Positions 57,805 to 64,000 of a stretch of 64,000 nucleotides of DNA are shown here, piece after piece (the first letter of the stretch is position 1; each line of letters opens with the position of its first letter). The notes beneath the pieces are model-generated. The model did not search any database. It was not told the DNA's origin and worked only from the letters and a program-made list of their open reading frames with translations. The position numbers and the translations under genes are program-made. This DNA is from Pseudomonas viridiflava (GTDB lineage: Bacteria; Pseudomonadota; Gammaproteobacteria; Pseudomonadales; Pseudomonadaceae), in NCBI RefSeq assembly GCF_900590885.1, contig NZ_UUON01000004.1:372001-436000 (forward strand). The letters run 5' to 3'.

Positions 57805-58674
57805 TTAAGGCCTCGTTCGTAAGTGCCGGCCCAGCTCTTCAAACAGCGTGACTACCGAGCGCAGCGCCCGGCAATCCGGCCGAGTCAGCAACCACAGCGC
57901 CGTGTCGTGCCCTGCCAATGCGGGGCCCAGTGGTTGCAACGTCCCGTCCAACAGAAAATCCGGCAACGCCGCCACACCCAACCCTGCCCGCACCAACTCA
58001 GTCACCGACAACATGCTGTTGCAGCGATAACTGGGGCGCACGCCGGGCAAGTGCTCGCGGCGCCAGGCGACGGTGGGGTGGTCGGGCAGAAAATCGTCCG
58101 GGGCAATCCAGGCCAGGTCGGCCAACTCAGCATCTGGGTGGCGGCGAACATACTCACTACTGGCGCAGACCTGGTACGACACAGTGCCCAGGCAGCGTCC
58201 TACGAGATGTTCCGGCGGCGCCTTGGTCAGGCGCAGGGCGATGTCCGCATCGCGGCGGCTGAGGTTGGCAAAATCATTCGACGTGCTCAGTTCCAGGGTC
58301 AGCGCCGGGTACGCCGGCATGAAGTGCGCCAGGGCCGGCAGGAGCAAGCCCTGCAACACCGAATCGGTGCAGGTGAGGCGCACCGTGCCGCTGATCACCT
58401 CACCGCCCTGCTCCACTCCAACCCGCGCGGCTTCCAGTGCCTGCTCCGCCTGTTCTGCCTGCTGCGCCAGGGTGCTGGCCAAGCCGGTGGGCAGGTAGCC
58501 CGCGCGGCTTTTTTCAAACAGCGTCTGGCCCAATGCGGCCTCCAGGCGCCGAACCGCACGGAACACTGTGGAGACGTCCACCCGCAACAACGCCGCCGCC
58601 CGCGCCAGGGTGCCTCCGCGCACCAGTGCGAGGATCAACGACAGGTCGGGATAATCGATTTGATAGTGCGCCAC
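57805..58674 (-). CDS. LysR-family regulator
   Basis: A 289-residue LysR protein. HTH at about 8-60 (YPDLSLILALVRGGTLARAAALLRVDVSTVFRAVRRLEAALGQTLFEKSRAGYLPT), then an effector domain with SGTVRLTCTDSVLQGLLLPALAHFMPAYPALTLEL. The start is a GTG preceded by AGGA; a longer frame runs into the divergent promoter. It diverges from the GATase-ABM pair and probably regulates it. Confidence 0.88.
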   Translation of the reverse strand: MAHYQIDYPDLSLILALVRGGTLARAAALLRVDVSTVFRAVRRLEAALGQTLFEKSRAGYLPTGLASTLAQQAEQAEQALEAARVGVEQGGEVISGTVRLTCTDSVLQGLLLPALAHFMPAYPALTLELSTSNDFANLSRRDADIALRLTKAPPEHLVGRCLGTVSYQVCASSEYVRRHPDAELADLAWIAPDDFLPDHPTVAWRREHLPGVRPSYRCNSMLSVTELVRAGLGVAALPDFLLDGTLQPLGPALAGHDTALWLLTRPDCRALRSVVTLFEELGRHLRTRP

Positions 58675-58766
58675 TGCATTGATCCTATGCTTAAACGCCA
58701 ATATTGATTGCGCGAACGCCAATCTATAGTGCCCGCCAGGACACAACAAGCCATGGGATGCCTTTG

Positions 58767-59474
58767 ATGAACGCCACTGCGCTGCACCTCGCCCTGATCG
58801 GCGACTACAACCCCGATGTAACCGCGCACCAGGCGATTCCCATTGCCGTGCAACAGGCCGCCGACCACCTCGGCCTGAAGGTTCACCTGCACTGGCTCGA
58901 CACCGACACCCTCACACCCGCCACCGAGCTGCACGGCTTCGACGGTTTCTGGTGCGTGCCCGCCAGCCCCTACCGGGATACCGAGGGCGCCCTGCGCGCC
59001 ATCCGTTTTGCCCGCGAGCAACGGCGACCTTTCCTCGGTACCTGCGGCGGGTTTCAACACGCGATGCTGGAATATGCCCGCAATGTATTGGGTTGGGCCG
59101 ATGCCGAACATGGCGAACTCGCCCCGCAGGCCAAGCGCGCAATCATCACCCCCCTGAGCTGCTCACTGGTGGAAGCGACCGGCACCCTGCGTTTAGTGCC
59201 TTACACGCGCATCGCCGACGCCTACGGCACCTTGGACCTGCACGAAGGTTATCGCTGCAGCTACGGGGTCAACCCGCAGTTCCAGGAGGCGCTGCTGGCG
59301 GGTGACCTGATCCCCAGCGGCCACGACGCGGCGGGCGAGCTGCGCGCAGCGGAATTGCTGGACCATCCGTTTTTCGTCACCACCTTGTTCCAACCCGAAC
59401 GCGCCGCGCTCAAGGGCATTACCCCGCCCCTGGTGATCGCCCTGCTCAAGGCCTGCCAGGAGCAATCGCTATGA
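58767..59474 (+). CDS. CTP synthase C-terminal-like glutamine amidotransferase
   Basis: A 235-residue class I GATase domain protein without a synthetase half. The nucleophile elbow is FLGTCGGFQHAMLEYARN (about 92-109) as in PyrG. In PyrG the later His-Pro-Glu completes the triad, but here the matching segment reads TLFQPERAALKG, with Gln in place of His. It resembles the family called CTP synthase C-terminal region-related protein. Catalysis on glutamine is therefore doubtful. I use the ATG before NATALHLALIGDYN. Its stop overlaps the next ATG (ATGA), so the two are translated together. Confidence 0.83.
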   Translation: MNATALHLALIGDYNPDVTAHQAIPIAVQQAADHLGLKVHLHWLDTDTLTPATELHGFDGFWCVPASPYRDTEGALRAIRFAREQRRPFLGTCGGFQHAMLEYARNVLGWADAEHGELAPQAKRAIITPLSCSLVEATGTLRLVPYTRIADAYGTLDLHEGYRCSYGVNPQFQEALLAGDLIPSGHDAAGELRAAELLDHPFFVTTLFQPERAALKGITPPLVIALLKACQEQSL

Positions 59475-59794
59475 TCGCGCACACACCTGCCCCGCCTTAC
59501 TACGCGGTGATTTTCAGCTCCCTGCGCACCGAGGGCGACCAAGGCTACGGCGAGGCCGCCACCCGCATGCTCGAACTGGCGCGCGAGCAACCGGGGTTTC
59601 TTGGGGTGGAATCGGCGCGCGAGGATGGTCTGGGCATCACCGTGTCGTACTGGAGCAGCGAGGCCGCGATCCTGGCCTGGAAACAGCAGGCCGAGCACCG
59701 TGCGGTGCGCGAGCAAGGGCGCGCCAGCTGGTATTCGGCGTTTCAGACGCGGGTGTGCAAGGTGGAGCGGGCTTACGCCTTCACAAGCGAGTGA
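59471..59794 (+). CDS. Antibiotic biosynthesis monooxygenase (ABM) domain protein
   Basis: A 107-residue single-domain ABM protein of the ferredoxin-like fold. YYAVIFSSLRTEGDQGYGEAATRMLELAREQPGFLGVESAREDGLGITVSYWSSEAAILAWKQQAEHRAVREQG is typical of the family. Members are heme-degrading or cofactor-free oxygenases, or of unknown role; nothing selects one here. It is coupled to the GATase gene by a 4-base overlap. The next gene is convergent, 15 bases away. Confidence 0.88.
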   Translation: MIAHTPAPPYYAVIFSSLRTEGDQGYGEAATRMLELAREQPGFLGVESAREDGLGITVSYWSSEAAILAWKQQAEHRAVREQGRASWYSAFQTRVCKVERAYAFTSE

Positions 59795-59809
59795 CCGCTC
59801 CTGTGTGGC

Positions 59810-60133
59810 TCAGCTCACCAAACTGCGCAACGCACTGATCTGCGGGATCTCCACCCGGCGCATATACGCGCGCAGCGGTTCGGTGATGTTGATGCGCTCG
59901 TCGATATTCTGGTCGAGCAGCAACTGAATACGCTCGCGCGACAGGGTCATGGTTTGCTCGGGGGCCGGCAGCCAGACGAATTCGGCGGTGGGGATGATGC
60001 CGTCGTCGGCCACATCCATGCCGAAGGAGTCTTCGCTGAAACGCACGATGTACTGGCCGGTCTTGCGGTTCAGACCAACAAAACCGCGGAGTTGGTCGGC
60101 AGCCTGGCAGATAAGTGCAGACGTGATGCGCAT
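59810..60133 (-). CDS. Conserved hypothetical protein
   Basis: A 107-residue protein that I do not recognise. It starts MRITSALICQAADQLRGFVGLNRKTGQYIVRFSEDSFGMDVADDGIIPTAEFVW and ends with a helical region. There is no signal or membrane segment, so it is probably cytoplasmic. GTGAGG precedes this ATG. A longer frame (31 more codons) would cover GTCCCACAGGGAC, a small palindrome in the upstream gap. Confidence 0.75.
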   Translation of the reverse strand: MRITSALICQAADQLRGFVGLNRKTGQYIVRFSEDSFGMDVADDGIIPTAEFVWLPAPEQTMTLSRERIQLLLDQNIDERINITEPLRAYMRRVEIPQISALRSLVS

Positions 60134-60365
60134 GGTAAACCTCACTGAAAAGTCCCACAGGGACTGGAAAGATGGTTTACACGCGTGGCAGAAAGTCCTG
60201 TCCTCTAACGGAACAGCTGCGGGCAAGAGTACTGCAATGCATCGAAAAAAAACCGAGAAAATTGGCGCGTGCGCACGTTAATGTCGGTTTGGTGATAGCG
60301 CCTTTCGCAATCAATTGTTAAAAAGGAGGCCTTCTCAAAGCTACCTCCACGAAAGGACTTCGCAT

Positions 60366-61493
60366 ATGCCTGTCACGTTTACCAAGAGCGCCTTGCTGCT
60401 GGCCCTGATGCTCGGCCTCGGCCAGGCGCAGGCTGCCGACCCGATCAGCCCGGCTGAATTGGCAACAAACGAAGGCATCCCCTACCCTGCCGTGATCGCG
60501 CACCGAGGTGCGTCCTACGACGCGCCCGAGTCCACCGCCGCTGCCTACAAGGTCGCTCGCGACCTGGGCGCCGACTACCTGGAAATGGACCTGCAGCGCA
60601 GCAAGGACGGCGTCCTCTTCGCCCTGCATGACAACAACCTGCAGCGCACCACCGACGTGGCCACCAAGTTCCCCGAGCGCAAAGACGCGCCGGCCAACGA
60701 GTTCACCTGGAAAGAACTGCAAACCCTCGACGCCGGCAGCTGGTTCAACGCCGCCTACCCGGACCGTGCGCGCCCAGGCTTCGTCGGCCTGAAAATCCAG
60801 AGCCTGGACGACATCATCAAGATCGCCGAAGGCAACCCGCAGCACAAACCCGGCCTGTACATCGAAACCAAAGAGCCCAAGCAATTCCCGGGCATCGAAG
60901 CCGACCTGAAAAACAAGCTGCTGGACAAAGGCTGGTTGAGCTCCGCCGGCTCCAAGCTGGGCAAGAGCAACACCGGCGTCGGCCAGGGCAAGGGCCGCGT
61001 GGTGCTGCAAACCTTCGAAACTGCGAGCTTGAAAGAGCTGCAGAAAGAAATGCCGAACACGCCGAAAATCCTGCTGCTGTGGGTAGGCGAAGGCAGCATC
61101 GAGCCGAAATCCAAGCAGACCTTCGCCGAATCCGGCGAACCGACCAAAGCCGCCTACTACGCCAAGCAAGAGCCGAAAGACCCCGCCGAGTTCGAAAAAT
61201 GGGTGGACGAAGCCAAGAGCCTCGGCGCCATCGGCACCGGCCCCTCGGCTGAGCTGACCGACCACGGCGACCAGAGCTACACCGACCTGGTGAAGCCGGA
61301 AATGAATCAGCTGACCCACGACAAGGGCCTGCTGGTGCACGTCTACACCGTGGACGAGCCGGTGGATTTCGACAAGGTGATGAAAGCCGGCGTCGACGGC
61401 ATCTTCACCAACCGTGCGGCCGAACTGCTGAAGTTCTACAAACGCTGGCCGTCGTCCAGCGTGCAAGACCTGCTGAACGACCATAAGTACTGA
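60366..61493 (+). CDS. glpQ: Periplasmic glycerophosphodiester phosphodiesterase GlpQ
   Basis: GlpQ hydrolyses glycerophosphodiesters to glycerol 3-phosphate and an alcohol. The 375-residue product has a signal peptide (MPVTFTKSALLLALMLGLGQAQA, cleavage near residue 23) and the GDPD motifs VIAHRGASYDAPESTAAAYKVARDLGADYLEMDLQRSKDGVLFALHD (His-Arg, Glu-x-Asp, His-Asp). The C-terminal HVYTVDEPVDFDKVMKAGVDGIFTNRA matches the family. I start at the ATG behind AAGGA. No clear Pho box was found in the upstream gap. Confidence 0.95.
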   Translation: MPVTFTKSALLLALMLGLGQAQAADPISPAELATNEGIPYPAVIAHRGASYDAPESTAAAYKVARDLGADYLEMDLQRSKDGVLFALHDNNLQRTTDVATKFPERKDAPANEFTWKELQTLDAGSWFNAAYPDRARPGFVGLKIQSLDDIIKIAEGNPQHKPGLYIETKEPKQFPGIEADLKNKLLDKGWLSSAGSKLGKSNTGVGQGKGRVVLQTFETASLKELQKEMPNTPKILLLWVGEGSIEPKSKQTFAESGEPTKAAYYAKQEPKDPAEFEKWVDEAKSLGAIGTGPSAELTDHGDQSYTDLVKPEMNQLTHDKGLLVHVYTVDEPVDFDKVMKAGVDGIFTNRAAELLKFYKRWPSSSVQDLLNDHKY

Positions 61494-61546
61494 GTGCCAG
61501 GGCTTTTTGTGGGCGAAGGGAACGAACGGCGCGACTGCTTGAACTA

Positions 61547-61563
61547 ATTAAGCATGAATTAAG
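61547..61563 (+). promoter_or_regulatory. Direct repeat resembling a PmrA box
   Basis: ATTAAG-CATGA-ATTAAG: two identical hexamers with a 5-base spacer. This layout fits OmpR-family response regulators such as PmrA (consensus YTTAAK-N5-YTTAAK). It lies about 56 bases before the PepSY gene. Confidence 0.55.
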
Positions 61564-61618
61564 TTGCACTGAATAACCTGAGCCCACTTAAACAGCTCAC
61601 CGAAAAAGGAAAAGCACC

Positions 61619-61924
61619 ATGAAAACCTTGACCACTCTGTTCGCCGCTGCCGCCCTGACCGTTACTGCCGGCCTGGCCCAGGCTGACGTTCGCCCAGACC
61701 AGATCGAAGGTCTGCTCAAGTCCGGCGCCGTGATGCCTTTCGAGAAGCTCAACGCCGCCGCACTGGCCAAACACGCCGGCGCCACCATCAACGACACCGA
61801 GCTGGACCACAAAAACGGTGTGCTGGTGTACGAAGTCGACCTGACCGACACCGCCGGCAAGAAGTTTGAAGTCAAGCTCGACGCCAAGACCGGCGCTGTG
61901 CTGGAAGACAAGCAAGACACTTGA
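61619..61924 (+). CDS. PepSY-domain periplasmic protein
   Basis: A 101-residue protein with a signal peptide (MKTLTTLFAAAALTVTAGLAQA, cleavage near residue 22). The mature part is one PepSY domain: GAVMPFEKLNAAALAKHAGATINDTELDHKNGVLVYEVDLTDTAGKKFEVKLDAKTGAVLEDKQD. Such small proteins are often controlled by two-component systems and may bind or inhibit peptidases or sensors. AAGGA precedes the ATG. A strong terminator follows. Confidence 0.9.
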   Translation: MKTLTTLFAAAALTVTAGLAQADVRPDQIEGLLKSGAVMPFEKLNAAALAKHAGATINDTELDHKNGVLVYEVDLTDTAGKKFEVKLDAKTGAVLEDKQDT

Positions 61925-61934
61925 TTTGACCCTT

Positions 61935-61971
61935 TAAAAAACGCGCCACCTTAGGGTGGCGCGTTTTTTTA
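61935..61971 (+). terminator. Terminator of the PepSY gene
   Basis: ACGCGCCACC and GGTGGCGCGT form a long stem with an A run on the left and seven T on the right. Confidence 0.92.
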
Positions 61972-62065
61972 TGGGCGTTTTAATGGGCGTCGTGCGACCG
62001 CAGCGCTACTATTGGCCCATTGGCGGGGGCATAACGCTCAGCACCTGACGGATCGAGACTGCTGC

Positions 62066-63238
62066 ATGGGCCAAAAAGCCGCCGACATCGCCACCATTGG
62101 CCGAATCAGCGCCGTACCCGCGATGCTCCAGGTCATCAACGACATGACCGGCCTGCGCTTTGCTGCCGTCGCCCGGGTAACCGATGACACCTGGACCGCG
62201 TGTGCCGTCCTCGACCAACTGAACTTCGGCCTCGGCGTGGGCGGCGAGCTGGACCTGACCACCACAATTTGTCACGAAATTCGCGGCTCCCACGTGTCGG
62301 TAGTAATCGACAAAGCCAGCGAAGACCCGCTGTACCACGACCACCACACCCCGCGTCTCTACCAATTCGAAAGCTACATCTCTGTGCCAGTGTTCCGCAC
62401 CGACGGGCGTTTCTTCGGCACCATTTGCGCCCTCGACCCCAACCCCGCCAACCTGCGCAGTAGCGCGATCCAGTCGACCATGGAGTCGTTTGCGCGGGTG
62501 CTGTCGTTGCAGATCGAAGCCGAAGAAGCCGCACAGCAGACCCACGCGCAATTGCAGGAAGAACGCGGCACTGCCGAACTGCGCGAGCAGTTTATCGCCG
62601 TGCTCGGCCATGACCTGCGCAACCCGCTGCACGCCATCAATTTTGGTGCCGAGCGCCTGCTGCGCAAGCACCCCGACCCGGCCACCGACACGCTGCTCAG
62701 GCATATGCTTGCCAGCGGGCGCCGCGCCGCGCAGTTGGTCGAAGACGTGCTGGATTTCGCCCGTGGCCGCATGGGCAGCGGTATCCCGCTGAACATCAGC
62801 GACTGCCAGGGTTTGCAAGCCGCATTGCAACAGGTGGTGTCGGAAGTCCAGGGCGTGCATCCGCAACGCGTCATCCACGCCGAGATCGGCGAGCTGCGAG
62901 GCGTGAGCGGCGACCGCGACCGCCTGGCGCAATTGCTCTCCAACCTGGTGGCCAACGCCATCCACCACGGCAGCCAGGATGGGCCAGTGGTGGTCACGGC
63001 CAATATCGAACAAGGCCGCTTCAACCTGACCGTCAAAAACCCAGGCCAGATCAACGCGCAAGCCTTGCCGCGATTGTTCGAGCCTTACTCGCGGCCGGCC
63101 ACGGATACGCCCCAGGCCGGCCTGGGCCTGGGCTTGTATATCGTCAAGCAGATTGCCGAGGCCCATGGCGGCGAACTGAGCGTGTCCACCGGCGAGGAGC
63201 ACGGCACCGTGTTCACGTTCAGCCTGCCGACCGTTTGA
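62066..63238 (+). CDS. GAF-domain sensor histidine kinase
   Basis: A 390-residue soluble kinase without membrane segments. Residues of about 5-160 form a GAF domain (LQVINDMTGLRFAAVARVTDDTWTACAVLDQLNFGLGVGGELDLTTTICHEI, and YQFESYISVPVFRTDGRFFGTICALD). The phosphoacceptor helix has AVLGHDLRNPLHAI (His near 195). The ATPase domain has LLSNLVANAIHHG (N box) and GLGLGLYIVKQIAEAHGGEL (G2 box). I use the ATG before GQKAADIATIG. No response regulator is next to it, so it is an orphan. The GAF ligand or chromophore is unknown. Confidence 0.9.
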   Translation: MGQKAADIATIGRISAVPAMLQVINDMTGLRFAAVARVTDDTWTACAVLDQLNFGLGVGGELDLTTTICHEIRGSHVSVVIDKASEDPLYHDHHTPRLYQFESYISVPVFRTDGRFFGTICALDPNPANLRSSAIQSTMESFARVLSLQIEAEEAAQQTHAQLQEERGTAELREQFIAVLGHDLRNPLHAINFGAERLLRKHPDPATDTLLRHMLASGRRAAQLVEDVLDFARGRMGSGIPLNISDCQGLQAALQQVVSEVQGVHPQRVIHAEIGELRGVSGDRDRLAQLLSNLVANAIHHGSQDGPVVVTANIEQGRFNLTVKNPGQINAQALPRLFEPYSRPATDTPQAGLGLGLYIVKQIAEAHGGELSVSTGEEHGTVFTFSLPTV

Positions 63239-64000
63239 TCAGGCGCCCAGGCGCGCCGTCACCTCATTGAGCTCACCGGACAACCCGCGCAGGTTGTGGC
63301 TCGCCGCTTCGGTGCGCTGCACATTGTCGAGGTTGGCCGTGGCCACCTGGGTGATCTGCGTGATATTGCGCGAAATATCCTCGGCCACCGAGGTCTGCTC
63401 CTCGGCCGCCGTGGCGATCTGGCGGTTCATGTCGCGGATCGCCTCCACCGCCTGGGTGATGTGCGCCAGCATGGCGCCGGCCTGGGTGACTTTTTCCACA
63501 CTGTCATCACTGCATGACTGACCGGACACAATCGCCTCGGCCGCATCCACCGCGCCGGTTTGCACCGCCTGGATAATCTGGTTGATCTCGATGATCGACG
63601 CCGCCGTGCGTTGCGCCAGGCTGCGGACTTCATCGGCCACCACGGCAAAACCACGGCCGGCTTCGCCTGCACGCGCGGCCTCGATGGCGGCATTGAGCGC
63701 CAGCAGGTTGGTCTGTTCGGCGATGCCGCGAATCACTTCGAGCACTTTGCCGATGCGCACGCTGTCGGTTTCCAGGCGACGGATGATGGTGCCGGTGTTG
63801 AGGATTTCATTGCGCATCTGGCCGATGGTGGCGATGGTGACTTTCATCACCTCGCCGCCTTCGCGGGCCGAATGATCCGCTTCATCGGCAGCGCGCGAGG
63901 CACTGGCGGCGTGGCGCGCGACTTCCTGGGCGGTGGCCGACATTTCGGTCATGGCCGTGGCCACCTGGTCGGTGCGGTTGAATTGCTCATGGGTGCCGGT
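63239..64000 (-). CDS. Methyl-accepting chemotaxis protein, C-terminal part
   Basis: The 3' end of a chemoreceptor gene; its 5' end is beyond the right edge. The visible 253 residues hold the cytoplasmic signalling domain: [33 protein letters not shown] at the start and the tip [47 protein letters not shown]. The end ARLGA has no CheR-tethering pentapeptide. It is convergent with the kinase gene, stop to stop, without a gap. The sensing domain is not visible, so the ligand is unknown. Confidence 0.93.
   Translation of the reverse strand, partial: TGTHEQFNRTDQVATAMTEMSATAQEVARHAASASRAADEADHSAREGGEVMKVTIATIGQMRNEILNTGTIIRRLETDSVRIGKVLEVIRGIAEQTNLLALNAAIEAARAGEAGRGFAVVADEVRSLAQRTAASIIEINQIIQAVQTGAVDAAEAIVSGQSCSDDSVEKVTQAGAMLAHITQAVEAIRDMNRQIATAAEEQTSVAEDISRNITQITQVATANLDNVQRTEAASHNLRGLSGELNEVTARLGA

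Noticed and set aside
60134..60365. Pho box upstream of glpQ
   Set aside because: Only a single CTGTC-like sequence is present, not the paired CTGTCAT repeats.

Overview
The window reads as a chromosome segment of a fluorescent Pseudomonas (P. fluorescens group). Three things point there. The genus-type regulators AmrZ, RsmA and FlgZ are all present. A complete aru/aot arginine succinyltransferase locus runs in the usual Pseudomonas order, followed by acs, with lysC, alaS and rsmA on its other side. REP palindromes with a GGGGGCTTGCCCCC core, mostly paired as REPINs, recur in the gaps. I see no plasmid, insertion-sequence, CRISPR or intact prophage signal.

Layout. 1-571: the 3' end of nrdA. 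663-1760: an unrecognised protein with a papain-like Q-x5-C...H pattern. 1.9-9.6 kb: motility block, with flgBCDE and cheV-cheR on the minus strand and flgA-flgM-flgN-flgZ on the plus strand; sigma-54 and sigma-28 promoters are visible. 9.7-15.4 kb: an MFS transporter, four tRNA genes (Arg-CCU, two Arg-ACG, Ser-GCU), two small membrane proteins behind a sigma-54 promoter, amrZ, mgtE and rsmA. 15.6-21.7 kb: lysC, alaS, a threonine aldolase, and an FMN riboswitch in front of a type-2 lumazine synthase gene.

21.8-35.6 kb: the arginine locus on the minus strand (aotJ-aotQ-aotM-aotO-aotP-argR-aruC-aruF-aruG-aruD-aruB-small gene-aruE), with ArgR half-sites in front of aotJ and aruC. REPINs lie in several of its gaps. 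36.2-40.5 kb: acs, a DUF2790 protein and nrdB, which is about 38.7 kb from nrdA. 40.6-42.3 kb: a small accessory pair, a BRO-N protein and an HNH nuclease. 42.3-49.6 kb: a HAD phosphatase, then a LysR gene diverging from an operon with an argininosuccinate-lyase-like enzyme, a polar amino acid ABC transporter and an MFS exporter.

49.6-53.6 kb: poorly characterised genes: a putative zinc-finger protein, an XRE-type protein behind a LexA-like box, a P-loop protein without the usual lysine, an amidase-like fragment and an MBL hydrolase divergent from a TetR gene. 54.5-64 kb: signalling and envelope genes: a MASE2-GGDEF cyclase, a double-PAS chemoreceptor, a DUF1003 protein, a LysR divergent from a GATase-ABM pair, GlpQ, a PepSY protein, a GAF histidine kinase and the 3' part of another chemoreceptor.

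How the parts work together. Flagellar genes share the window with several regulators expected to act on the motile/sessile choice (FlgZ, AmrZ, RsmA, a diguanylate cyclase, a BdlA-like receptor). The aot transporter imports arginine or ornithine, ArgR senses it and the aru enzymes degrade it to glutamate and succinate. The most promising unexplained items are the papain-like protein, the BRO-N/HNH pair, the SOS-box XRE gene, the sigma-54 small-protein operon and the structured nrdB leader.
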